Assembly (NCBI GenBank): GCA_023409835.1
Contig: JAEYQV010000079.1
Location: 1-50,647 of the forward strand
Origin: Bacillota bacterium
GTDB lineage: Bacteria; Bacillota; Clostridia; Lachnospirales; Lachnospiraceae
Reading direction: 5' to 3'
Length of the DNA: 50,647 nucleotides
Shown here: one piece after another, positions 7,745-14,918 of the stretch
Position numbering within the stretch: position 1 is the first letter of the stretch
How the letters are laid out: the number at the start of each line of letters is the position of its first letter
Position numbers and translations under genes: made by a program
The notes under the pieces: generated by a model
Told to the model about the DNA's origin: nothing
What the model saw: the letters and a program-made list of their open reading frames with translations, nothing else
Databases searched by the model: none

Positions 7745-8662
7745 ATGAAGATCGATCGATTGATTGGAATTATAATGATATTGTTACAGAGGGATAAGGT
7801 TACCGCGCCATATCTGGCGGAGAAATTTGAGGTATCCAGGCGCACGATTAACCGGGATATCGAGGACCTGTGTATGGCGGGGATTCCGATCGTAACAACC
7901 CAGGGTGGGAATGGCGGTATCACGATTGCGGACGGTTATCGGGTTGACAAATCAATTCTTACGCAGGAGGAGCTGCAGACGCTGGCAGCAGGCCTAAAAG
8001 GATTAGATAGTGTATCGAAGGATAACCGCTCCGAACATCTGCTGAATAAATTCTTTGTGAAGCAGGACAGTGTGGTTTCCTTAAGGGACAGCATTATCAT
8101 TGATCTGTCCTCCCATTATAAAAGCGGTCTTACGGATAAGATTACACTGCTGAAGGAGGCAATCAGAAGCAATAAGGTGGTTACCTTCCGATATTACAGC
8201 AGTAAGGGGGAGGAGCTTCGTCAGGTGGAGCCCTATTATCTTACCTTCCGCTGGTCTGCCTGGTATCTGTTTGGGGTTTGCAGAGATCGGAAGGATTTCC
8301 GATTATTCAAGCTGAATCGAATCTGGGAGCTGTCGGCTACCGATATCAGCTTTGTGCCTGCTGCTATACCGGAGGAGAAGCAGGATCTGGATAATTATTT
8401 CTCCGATGGAATACAGGTAACCATCCTGTTTGATGCTGACGTGAAATACCGCCTGATAGACGAATATGGACCTGAAAGCTTTCAGGTGACGGAGAATGGC
8501 AGCCTGCTCTTAACGAGTGGTTTCACAAATAAGGAGTTTCTGATCGGTTGGATTCTGGGTTTTGGTGAGAAGGCTATGGTTCTGGAGCCCTTAGAGCTGA
8601 GACAGGAGCTGCTGCGAATTGCAGAGGGGATCGCAGGTAACTACAGAGCAACAACGCCATAA
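7745..8662 (+). CDS. YafY-type transcriptional regulator: helix-turn-helix plus WYL domain
   Basis: A 305-residue DNA-binding regulator. The N-terminal DeoR-type winged helix-turn-helix (about residues 1-60: KVTAPYLAEKFEVSRRTINRDIEDLCMAGIP) is followed by a linker and a WYL domain. That domain contains FRYYSSKGEELRQVEPYYLTFRWSAWYLFGVCRDRKDFRLFKLNRI, with the FK/R-LNRI motif, and then a C-terminal extension domain. WYL proteins often sense nucleic acid or small ligands and frequently control stress or DNA-repair genes. The frame runs open to 7667, but the ATG at 7745 directly after GGGGGGAGAAC is clearly the start. A candidate palindromic site in front of the next gene may be its target. Confidence 0.88.
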   Translation: MKIDRLIGIIMILLQRDKVTAPYLAEKFEVSRRTINRDIEDLCMAGIPIVTTQGGNGGITIADGYRVDKSILTQEELQTLAAGLKGLDSVSKDNRSEHLLNKFFVKQDSVVSLRDSIIIDLSSHYKSGLTDKITLLKEAIRSNKVVTFRYYSSKGEELRQVEPYYLTFRWSAWYLFGVCRDRKDFRLFKLNRIWELSATDISFVPAAIPEEKQDLDNYFSDGIQVTILFDADVKYRLIDEYGPESFQVTENGSLLLTSGFTNKEFLIGWILGFGEKAMVLEPLELRQELLRIAEGIAGNYRATTP

Positions 8663-8691
8663 TAAACCGGAAATGAAAAGCATCCATACAG

Positions 8692-8734
8692 CTGACAACA
8701 TGACATACTGCTGTCGGGTTAACTCTGCTATACT
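8692..8734 (+). promoter_or_regulatory. candidate operator and -10 region before the AlkZ-like gene
   Basis: CTGACA (8692-8697), GACA (8702-8705) and TGTCGG (8711-8716) form nested half-sites (GACA-N5-TGTC and CTGACA...TGTCGG). They lie where a -35 box should be, upstream of a good -10, TATACT (8729-8734). No convincing -35 is present, which would fit an activator-dependent promoter. Assignment to the neighbouring WYL regulator is inference. Confidence 0.35.
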
Positions 8735-8845
8735 GATAGAAACAGGCTTCCGGGCTTCCTATAATGGGTAACAGGGCTGAGCATAAGCTGGTTGCCTTGG
8801 ACCGTGGATATAAGGTAAAATTCGATTACAAAGGTGGTAATTATA

Positions 8846-9901
8846 TTGAAGCATTCAGATATCATTCAGCTTCGAATGAGACGTCAGTTTCTCTCCCGGA
8901 CGGTGGATAAGTCCGGCTATGATGCTCTGTTTAAGGATATGTCGCCGGTTCCTACGATTTACTGGTGTGAACCGGGAAGTCCTCCGACCCTGCCTCTGCA
9001 TACGGATTTCGATGATTATGATTATAATTCCGTCCGGAGAGCCCGCAGAGATATTTTAAAGGGGCGCTTCGCAGGAGGAACCATCGGTTATGTGACGATG
9101 GAGGACCTGGAGCTGTTCGCCTGCCTTTACCGAAAAGAAATACCCAGACTTTCCCTAATCCAGATGGAGCTCTTGGAGCTTCTGAAGCAGGAGGGACCAA
9201 TGAATATCGGAGCCTTTCGAGAACTGACCGGTTACCGGGCCAAGGATATTACCCCGGCGCTTCATAAGCTCCAGGAAGCATTTCTGGTTTATGAGGATCA
9301 GGTAGATAATGAATGGGACCGTGGCTGGTATTTATTCGAAAGCGAATTTCCGGAGATAGATATCAATCGTTTTACGAAGGCGGAGGCCCTGAAGCTGTTG
9401 CTTCCCCGGGCGGCAAGACTACTTGTTTTCTTTGACGAGGGGTTACTAAGATCCTACTATCGACTTCCGGCCAAGCTGATTTCGGAAGCGGTAACGGGGT
9501 TGATGGAGGAAGGATTACTTGTTTCAAAGACTCTGGAAGGTAGGAAGGGGTATCAGCGTAAGGAGGAGGAAGAGCTCCTGCTACAGGGTGGAATAAACGT
9601 AGAAGTGCCATCGGTGCTAATGCTACAGAAGAATGATTTTTTGGTCCGTGCCTATAACGATGAGTTAAAGGCTAAGTTTACTTCGGAATGGGATGCGCTT
9701 TACTATATTCTGGTCGACGGGGATTTCCATGGGGCTGTCATGGGACGTTTTAAGTTCGGACCCCATGTAATTGAAGATATTGTACTCGATTTACCGGAGG
9801 AGGAACGAAGCAGGCGCCGGGAGGAGATCCTTCAGGCAGTATATACCGTATTCGATCCGAGCTTAAGCAAGCCGATACGTTATAATGGAAGTCCATGGTA
9901 G
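8846..9901 (+). CDS. winged-helix DNA-binding protein of the AlkZ/YcaQ-like (HTH_42) family
   Basis: A 351-residue protein resembling the AlkZ/YcaQ-related winged-helix family, some members of which are DNA glycosylases acting on alkylated or cross-linked bases. Visible features are the N-terminal LKHSDIIQLRMRRQFLS, a winged-helix-like stretch LSLIQMELLELLKQEGPMNIGAFRELTGYRAKDITPALHKLQEAFLVY, and a charged C-terminal half. I do not see the classical QxQ catalytic motif of E. coli YcaQ, so a glycosylase activity is not claimed. The frame opens at GTG 8834, but TTG at 8846 lies eight bases after AAGGTGG and is the likelier start. It is followed 76 bases later by an MmcQ/YjbR gene, another presumed DNA-binding family. 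Confidence 0.7.
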   Translation: MKHSDIIQLRMRRQFLSRTVDKSGYDALFKDMSPVPTIYWCEPGSPPTLPLHTDFDDYDYNSVRRARRDILKGRFAGGTIGYVTMEDLELFACLYRKEIPRLSLIQMELLELLKQEGPMNIGAFRELTGYRAKDITPALHKLQEAFLVYEDQVDNEWDRGWYLFESEFPEIDINRFTKAEALKLLLPRAARLLVFFDEGLLRSYYRLPAKLISEAVTGLMEEGLLVSKTLEGRKGYQRKEEEELLLQGGINVEVPSVLMLQKNDFLVRAYNDELKAKFTSEWDALYYILVDGDFHGAVMGRFKFGPHVIEDIVLDLPEEERSRRREEILQAVYTVFDPSLSKPIRYNGSPW

Positions 9902-9977
9902 CTAGAACAATGAAATGAATCGGGGAGCAGCAAATTATCAGTGCTGCAGAAAGCTGCACAGCATGGGAGGGAGAGAT

Positions 9978-10343
9978 TTGACCTTTGAAGACATTAAAAA
10001 CTATTGTTTGTCCATGGCGGGGGCATATGAGACATGTCCCTTCGGTCCTTTTCCCATCTGCTATAAGGTTGGTAATCGTATTTTCTTAGAATGGTATCCG
10101 GAGGACGAGAAGATTACAATAAGAAACGAGCCGATGATGGGGGATTATTATAGACAGAATTATCCCGGTATTGTCGTACCGGGATATCACTGCCCGGACC
10201 GTCAGAGACGTTACAAGAGTACGGTATATCTTAACAGGGGACTAAAGGATACTACTATCCTGGATATGATGGACCAATCCTATGAGGAGGCTTTTCGTAG
10301 ATTGAGTCGTAGGGAACAGCAAAATATTATAATAACCCCTTGA
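9978..10343 (+). CDS. MmcQ/YjbR family protein
   Basis: A 121-residue protein of the MmcQ/YjbR family, a small fold often described as DNA-binding but of unproven role. Hallmarks are the opening FEDIKNYCLSMAGAYETCPFG, the central strand ICYKVGNRIFLEWYPED, and the C-terminal block YLNRGLKDTTILDMMDQSYEEAFRRLSRRE. Longer in-frame starts exist at 9915 and 9963, but the TTG at 9978 directly follows GGGAGGGAGAG and gives the usual family length and N-terminus. Last gene of the accessory cluster. About 215 bases follow without a recognisable gene before the metNIQ promoter. Confidence 0.8.
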   Translation: MTFEDIKNYCLSMAGAYETCPFGPFPICYKVGNRIFLEWYPEDEKITIRNEPMMGDYYRQNYPGIVVPGYHCPDRQRRYKSTVYLNRGLKDTTILDMMDQSYEEAFRRLSRREQQNIIITP

Positions 10344-10559
10344 CTATATCGCAATACTTCGAGCAACCAGTGCCTGGGTAATCCTAGGGCTGCCTACTTT
10401 ATGAAGATACGGGCGATCCTGTTTGATATCGCTTATATCTTAATTGGAGGGATATTGTCCGGCTAGCTCTTAACCTGGTTTTAAGATATAGAATAGTCGG
10501 TTAATAGAAACAGATGGTGATTGGAGGTCAATCGGAAGAAAAATATTATGAAAAAATTG

Positions 10560-10588
10560 TTGACAGGATATTCTACATGGTATATACT
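10560..10588 (+). promoter_or_regulatory. strong sigma-A promoter of the methionine transporter leader
   Basis: TTGACA (10560-10565), exactly 17 bases, TATACT (10583-10588): one of the best consensus promoters in the window. Transcription should begin near 10595, about 43 bases before the leader peptide ATG and about 285 bases before metN. Confidence 0.8.
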
Positions 10589-10637
10589 ACACGCAACAAT
10601 CTATATCTGATTAATAGGAAATAAAAGGAGATAACCT

Positions 10638-10712
10638 ATGAGAACACCGATTATTGTCATGTGTATGAATATGTGTGGTATGTGTTGCATGCCGTATAAC
10701 ATGTTTACGTGA
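10638..10712 (+). CDS. 24-residue Met/Cys-rich leader peptide of metNIQ
   Basis: The ATG at 10638 has an excellent Shine-Dalgarno (AAGGAGA ending seven bases before it) and opens a 24-codon frame closed by TGA at 10710-10712. Of 24 residues seven are Met (positions 1, 8, 10, 12, 15, 18, 22) and four Cys (9, 13, 16, 17); residues 8-18 read MCMNMCGMCCM. It lies between a consensus promoter and an intrinsic terminator in front of a methionine importer. This is the classic layout of an amino-acid attenuation leader: ribosomes slowing at Met or Cys codons would change folding of the downstream RNA. An alternative is a tiny metal-binding peptide. The peptide is seen; the regulatory role is inferred. 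Confidence 0.75.
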   Translation: MRTPIIVMCMNMCGMCCMPYNMFT

Positions 10713-10762
10713 TGATAGTGAATGTGGTGTTTTCATGATGCGATAGAAGCAGAGTTACTCTG
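10680..10762 (+). promoter_or_regulatory. putative attenuator pause and antiterminator segments
   Basis: A hairpin ATGTGTT/AACATGT (10680-10686 with 10698-10704, two G-U pairs) covers leader codons 15-17 and 21-23, so a ribosome on the Met/Cys codons would melt it. Downstream, CAGAG-TTA-CTCTG (10750-10762) can form a small hairpin. Its 3' arm CTCTG can instead pair, with one bulge, with CAGGAG (10781-10786), the 5' arm of the terminator. ATGATAG (10712-10718) also matches CTATCAT in the terminator loop. Which fold dominates was not computed. Confidence 0.4.
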
Positions 10763-10779
10763 ATTTATGAAAATATCTG

Positions 10780-10810
10780 ACAGGAGGCTATCATGCTCCT
10801 GTTTTTTTTT
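10780..10810 (+). terminator. leader terminator (attenuator) before metN
   Basis: ACAGGAG (10780-10786) pairs with CTCCTGT (10796-10802) around a nine-base loop, followed by an unbroken run of T. It sits between the leader peptide and metN, so it must be read through for transporter expression. Confidence 0.8.
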
Positions 10811-10879
10811 ACTTTAGCAATGTAAAACGTTAATCAGATTAGTATGTTGACATAGTAAAGCGTAATGGAGGTGTATTGT

Positions 10880-11887
10880 TTGGATAAGAATAATCCGATT
10901 ATTGAACTGGTTGGGATGGGCAAGGTGTTCCAAAGTAAGAATAATACGGTGAAAGCACTGGAGGACATCAATCTGTCGATCAATGCAGGGGAGATATTCG
11001 GTATCATCGGGTTAAGCGGTGCGGGAAAAAGTACTCTGGTAAGGTGTATTAATTTTCTGGAGGAACCGACTACGGGAACAGTTATTTTCGATGGTATTGA
11101 TCTTTCAGTCATCAGCAAGAGGGAGCTTATGAAGGCCAGACAGTCCATGGGAATGATATTCCAGCAGTTTAATCTGTTGATGCAGAGAAATACACTGCAG
11201 AATATCTGCTTTCCTCTGGAGATTGCCGGTGTATCAAAGGCTGAAGCGAAAAAAAGGGCTTTGGAATTACTTGAGATCGTTGGATTATCAGATAAGGCTA
11301 AGGCTTATCCGGCACAGCTCTCGGGTGGACAGAAGCAGAGGATAGCGATTGCCCGTGCTCTGGCCACGAATCCAAAGGTTCTGCTTTGTGACGAGGCAAC
11401 CAGTGCCCTGGATCCGACCACTACACGCTCTATCTTAGGTCTGTTGAAGGAAATAAATCAGAAGTTAGGAATTACAGTCATTGTTATAACCCATGAAATG
11501 AGTGTTATCGAGGAGATCTGTAACCGTGTTGCAATTATTGATCAAAGCCATATAGCAGAGGTCGGTGAGGTGGAAGAGGTATTCGTAAGACCGAAATCCA
11601 AGATTGCAAAACAGCTTGTATTCTCGGGAGAGACCCACATAAGTTCCTTTGTCGGAGAACATAAATGCCGAATCATTTTTGACGGCAGGACTTCCTTTGA
11701 GCCGGTAATTGCCAATATGGTATTAGAATGCAGAACTCCGGTTAACATATTATTTGCCGATACGAAGGATATTGACGGAAAAGCCTTCGGACAGATGATT
11801 ATCCAGCTGCCGGATGATGAAATCAGCCGGAAGAGGGTATATGCTTATCTGATATCAAATCAGATTCCTTATGAGGAGGTGGAGTAG
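10880..11887 (+). CDS. metN: methionine ABC transporter, ATP-binding protein MetN
   Basis: A 335-residue ATPase that powers uptake of D/L-methionine. All ABC motifs are present: Walker A GLSGAGKST (about residues 38-46), Q-loop QQFN, signature LSGGQKQ, Walker B VLLCDEATSALD and H-loop ITHE. After about residue 240 comes a C-terminal ACT-like NIL domain (CRIIFDGRTSFEPVIANMVLE...), which in E. coli MetN binds methionine and inhibits transport. An ATG exists at 10865, but it overlaps the Shine-Dalgarno. TTG at 10880, seven bases after GGAGG, gives the usual N-terminus MDKNNPIIELVGMGKVFQ. metI begins immediately after the stop. Confidence 0.93.
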   Translation: MDKNNPIIELVGMGKVFQSKNNTVKALEDINLSINAGEIFGIIGLSGAGKSTLVRCINFLEEPTTGTVIFDGIDLSVISKRELMKARQSMGMIFQQFNLLMQRNTLQNICFPLEIAGVSKAEAKKRALELLEIVGLSDKAKAYPAQLSGGQKQRIAIARALATNPKVLLCDEATSALDPTTTRSILGLLKEINQKLGITVIVITHEMSVIEEICNRVAIIDQSHIAEVGEVEEVFVRPKSKIAKQLVFSGETHISSFVGEHKCRIIFDGRTSFEPVIANMVLECRTPVNILFADTKDIDGKAFGQMIIQLPDDEISRKRVYAYLISNQIPYEEVE

Positions 11888-11888
11888 T

Positions 11889-12551
11889 ATGTGGACGAGA
11901 GAAATTTTAAGTATGATCGGAATCGGAATTCTGGAATCCTTATATATGACCCTGTTATCCACCCTGATTGCTTATGTGATCGGACTCCCGATGGGAATCC
12001 TCTTAGTAGTCACCGATAAGGATGGAATAGCTCCCTTTGTACTATTTAATAAGATTTTGGGAGCCATCGTCAACCTGATCCGTTCCATACCCTTTGTTAT
12101 CCTGTTGATAACCATAATGCCCTTTACCAGAGCAATCATTGGTACCACAATCGGACCAAATGCTGTCGTAGTACCTCTGATTATCGGTTCAGCTCCATAC
12201 ATCGCCAGATTGGTGGAATCCTCCCTGAAGGAAGTGGACCACGGGGTGATTGAAGCAGCCCAGTCCATGGGTGCCTCTCCGATACAGATTATTTTTAAGG
12301 TGCTGATACCGGAAGCCATGCCTTCCCTGATTATAGGCGGTGCAATTGCTCTTATTACTATTTTAAGCTATTCCGCAATGTCCGGCTTTGTCGGTGGCGG
12401 AGGCTTAAGCTCCATCGCAATTAATTATGGTTATTACCGTAACGAAACAGATATCATGCTGGTAACCGTTGCTATACTTGTCATTATCGTTCAAATCTTC
12501 CAGGAGCTCGGTGCATGGTGGATGAAGCATTCCGATAAAAGAATATCATAA
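11889..12551 (+). CDS. metI: methionine ABC transporter, permease MetI
   Basis: A 220-residue inner-membrane permease with five predicted helices and the binding-protein-dependent transport signature EAAQSMGASPIQIIFKVLIPEAMPSLIIG, the EAA loop that docks on MetN. The N-terminus MWTREILSMIGIGILESLYMTLLSTLIAYVIGLPMGILL is typical of MetI. The frame extends upstream to 11871 inside metN, but the ATG at 11889, behind GAGGTGGAG, is the natural start, with almost no gap after metN. MetN and MetI assemble as an N2I2 complex at the membrane and receive methionine from the lipoprotein MetQ encoded next. Confidence 0.92.
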   Translation: MWTREILSMIGIGILESLYMTLLSTLIAYVIGLPMGILLVVTDKDGIAPFVLFNKILGAIVNLIRSIPFVILLITIMPFTRAIIGTTIGPNAVVVPLIIGSAPYIARLVESSLKEVDHGVIEAAQSMGASPIQIIFKVLIPEAMPSLIIGGAIALITILSYSAMSGFVGGGGLSSIAINYGYYRNETDIMLVTVAILVIIVQIFQELGAWWMKHSDKRIS

Positions 12552-12589
12552 ATAAAGGGTTTACCCTAAATAATAAAGGAGGAAGAAAT

Positions 12590-13465
12590 ATGAAGAGACT
12601 ATTAACATTTGTGCTACTTACTGTCCTGATTGCAGCATCCTTTGCAGGCTGCGGAAAAAAAGAAGATAAAAACAGCGGAAGTGCTGATAACCAGACGAAG
12701 GAGGATAGCAAAGGAAGCAACGATAACAAGGAGTTGAAGAAGCTGGTGGTTGGTGCGAGTGTTACCCCCCATGCTGAGATTCTTGAGAAGGCAAAGAGCC
12801 TTCTGGCAAAGGAAGGCTATGACCTTAAGATTGTGGAATATACTGACTATGTTCAGCCGAATGTGGCCTTAGATGCAGGCGATCTGGATGCAAACTATTT
12901 CCAGCATCAGCCGTATCTGGACCAGTTCAACTCAGAACGCGGAATGGATCTGGTATCGGTGGCTATCATCCATTATGAACCCTTTGGTATTTATCCCGGC
13001 AAGACAAAGAAGCTGGAGGACTTAAAGGATGGAGCTAAGATTGCTGTTCCGAACGATGGCACGAATGAAGCCAGAGCCCTTCTGTTATTGGAAGCTCAAG
13101 GACTGATCAAGCTGAAGGAAGGCGCTGGTATGGATGCAACGAAGAACGATATTGCTGAGAATCCGAAGAAGCTTGATATCTTTGAGATTGAAGCAGCTCA
13201 GCTGGCACGTTCCCTACAGGATGTTGATTTAGCGGTTATCAATGGTAACTTTGCAATCCAGGCAGGCCTTAATGTATCCAAGGATGCGATTGCTGTTGAA
13301 GATAAGGATTCTCTTGCAGCCGATACCTACGGTAATATCATCGCAGTCAGAAAGGGAGATGAGAGTCGTGAGGATATTAAAGCTCTCGTTAAGGTCCTTC
13401 AGAGTGATGAGGTAAAGCAGTTCATCAATGATACCTACGAAGGTGCGGTTGTTCCTAAATTTTAA
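12590..13465 (+). CDS. metQ: methionine ABC transporter, substrate-binding lipoprotein MetQ
   Basis: A 291-residue NlpA-family lipoprotein. It begins with a lipoprotein signal (MKRLLTFVLLTVLIAASFAGC, lipobox cysteine 21) and a charged linker. The NlpA domain follows: KKLVVGASVTPHAEILE, then DYVQPNVALDAGDLDANYFQHQPYLDQFN, then YEPFGIYPGK and AVPNDGTNEARALLLLEAQGLI. These are hallmarks of methionine-binding MetQ. It is anchored on the outer face of the membrane and feeds MetI. AAAGGAGGAAGA precedes the ATG. It closes the operon and is followed by a long-stemmed terminator. Confidence 0.93.
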   Translation: MKRLLTFVLLTVLIAASFAGCGKKEDKNSGSADNQTKEDSKGSNDNKELKKLVVGASVTPHAEILEKAKSLLAKEGYDLKIVEYTDYVQPNVALDAGDLDANYFQHQPYLDQFNSERGMDLVSVAIIHYEPFGIYPGKTKKLEDLKDGAKIAVPNDGTNEARALLLLEAQGLIKLKEGAGMDATKNDIAENPKKLDIFEIEAAQLARSLQDVDLAVINGNFAIQAGLNVSKDAIAVEDKDSLAADTYGNIIAVRKGDESREDIKALVKVLQSDEVKQFINDTYEGAVVPKF

Positions 13466-13484
13466 TTAATAAGCATATTTCTAT

Positions 13485-13543
13485 AGGGCATTTCTCTTCC
13501 GTGCAAGAGTAAGGAGCAGCAGGAAAGGGGAATGCCCTTTTTA
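13485..13543 (+). terminator. metNIQ operon terminator
   Basis: AGGGCATT (13485-13492) pairs with AATGCCCT (13531-13538), and the stem can be extended imperfectly inwards by TCTCTTCC and GGAAAGGGG. A TTTTTA run follows. Confidence 0.75.
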
Positions 13544-13672
13544 TGAATAGATAGGAGCTATGGTTTCTTCATGTTTACCAGAATGGGGAACATTTACATA
13601 CCCCGAATGATTGCAGGAAAGTGATGAACATGTTATTATGAATAAGAGAATTACGCATCGTGGCATACGATT

Positions 13673-14806
13673 ATGGGGGTTATTAGATTGAGAAATATTT
13701 TTAAGCTGAAGCGTACTTATCTATTGGTACTCATTCCAATTTCTTTGCTGATGATACTGCTTGCGAAGAAAAGCAGCTTTTTTGCTGAGCAGATTTTCGC
13801 TCTTCGTATATACAAGTGGCTTTCTCAATTGATCTCGTTGATATCCGGACTGATACCGATATCTCTTGCCGAAATCTTAGTTATTGCGTTACCCCTGGCA
13901 CTGATCAGTGTTCTTCTTCTATTTATCCTGCACATCATTAAGAAAAAAGGCAGCAGAAGACAGATCCTCTCTAAGAGTATACTGAATGTGGCCTGTGTGT
14001 TCAGTGTTGTATTATTCCTATTTACTATACTGGCAGGAATTAATTATTACAGATATCCATTCAGTTATTATTCCGGGCTTACCATCCGGGAATCTACGGT
14101 GGAGGAGTTATATTCCCTGACAGAAAGCCTGGCAATGCAGGCAAACGAGCTTAGGGAGCAAACAAATGAGAGGGATACGGAGGGGGTATTCCGCCTGTCC
14201 GAGAGTAAATACCAGCTGGCGAAGCTGGCAGATGAGGCGATGGAAACATTATCGAAGAAGTATTCCGTACTTAGCGGTTACTACAGCGCACCGAAGCCGG
14301 TTCTGTTGTCAAAGCTGATGTCGTATACAGAGATCACCGGAATCTTCTTTCCCTTCACCATGGAAGCGAATGTCAATGTCGATATTCCGGATTATTCGAT
14401 ACCGGCAACCATGCTCCATGAGCTGGCCCACTTAAGGGGGTTCATGAGGGAGGATGAAGCAAATTTCATTTCTTACCTCGCCGGAATGGAGTCGGAAAGT
14501 CCGGAGCTAAAATATAGCAGTACCATGCTGGCGCTGGTCATATCCGGGAATGCCTTATATGACCGGAGTCCGGAGTTGTATTTTAAGATCAGGGACCAAT
14601 ACTCGGAGGGTGTTTTAAGGGATATTCGGGCAAATTCGAGATACTGGGTCAAATATGAGGATACGGTTATCAGTACCGTATCGAATAAGATCAATGATAC
14701 CTACCTTAAGGCAAATGCCCAGACGGATGGCGTTCAAAGCTACGGACGCATGCTGGATCTGCTGTTGGCTAAATACCGGAAGGAGCAGGAACAGGTAACA
14801 CCATAG
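13673..14806 (+). CDS. DUF3810 membrane protein, putative HExxH metalloprotease
   Basis: A 377-residue protein with three hydrophobic segments in the first third (about 17-33, 62-89, 104-122), followed by a soluble domain. That domain carries HELAH (249-253) and an acidic stretch EDEANF (260-265), the HExxH...E pattern of gluzincin zinc proteases. This matches DUF3810. Substrate and function are unknown. The start is uncertain: ATG 13673 has no clear ribosome site, whereas an in-frame TTG at 13688 sits eight bases after GGGGG and would give MRNIFKLKRTYLL. A bidirectional terminator at 14868-14908 separates it from the convergent hydrogenase-like gene. Confidence 0.78.
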   Translation: MGVIRLRNIFKLKRTYLLVLIPISLLMILLAKKSSFFAEQIFALRIYKWLSQLISLISGLIPISLAEILVIALPLALISVLLLFILHIIKKKGSRRQILSKSILNVACVFSVVLFLFTILAGINYYRYPFSYYSGLTIRESTVEELYSLTESLAMQANELREQTNERDTEGVFRLSESKYQLAKLADEAMETLSKKYSVLSGYYSAPKPVLLSKLMSYTEITGIFFPFTMEANVNVDIPDYSIPATMLHELAHLRGFMREDEANFISYLAGMESESPELKYSSTMLALVISGNALYDRSPELYFKIRDQYSEGVLRDIRANSRYWVKYEDTVISTVSNKINDTYLKANAQTDGVQSYGRMLDLLLAKYRKEQEQVTP

Positions 14807-14835
14807 AATATTATCGCTTTCAAATAGAAACAGGA

Positions 14836-14855
14836 TGAAACGATAAATCGTTTCA
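14836..14855. repeat. short perfect inverted repeat in the convergent intergenic gap
   Basis: TGAAACGAT (14836-14844), two bases, ATCGTTTCA (14847-14855). Nine-bp perfect arms after the DUF3810 stop codon. Possibly part of a termination region; no T run follows. Confidence 0.5.
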
Positions 14856-14867
14856 CTTGTCATGAAT

Positions 14868-14912
14868 AGAGCATTGGAACATCCGAAACCGGATGATACC
14901 AATGCTCTTTGT
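14868..14912. terminator. bidirectional terminator between convergent genes
   Basis: AGAGCATTGG (14868-14877) and CCAATGCTCT (14899-14908) form a perfect outer stem, with an inner CATCCG/CGGATG hairpin. TTGTT follows on the plus strand. It lies just after the stop codon of the minus-strand gene and serves both sides. Confidence 0.8.
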
Positions 14913-14918
14913 TATACA

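Noticed and set aside
10401..10466. 21-codon hydrophobic ORF between the MmcQ gene and the metNIQ promoter
   Set aside because: Begins like a membrane protein but has no ribosome site and stops at once. Could be a gene fragment; not enough to call.
10595..10880. SAM riboswitch or T-box in the metNIQ leader
   Set aside because: Neither the S-box core nor the T-box TGGNACCGCG bulge is present; the leader is better explained by the small ORF plus terminator.
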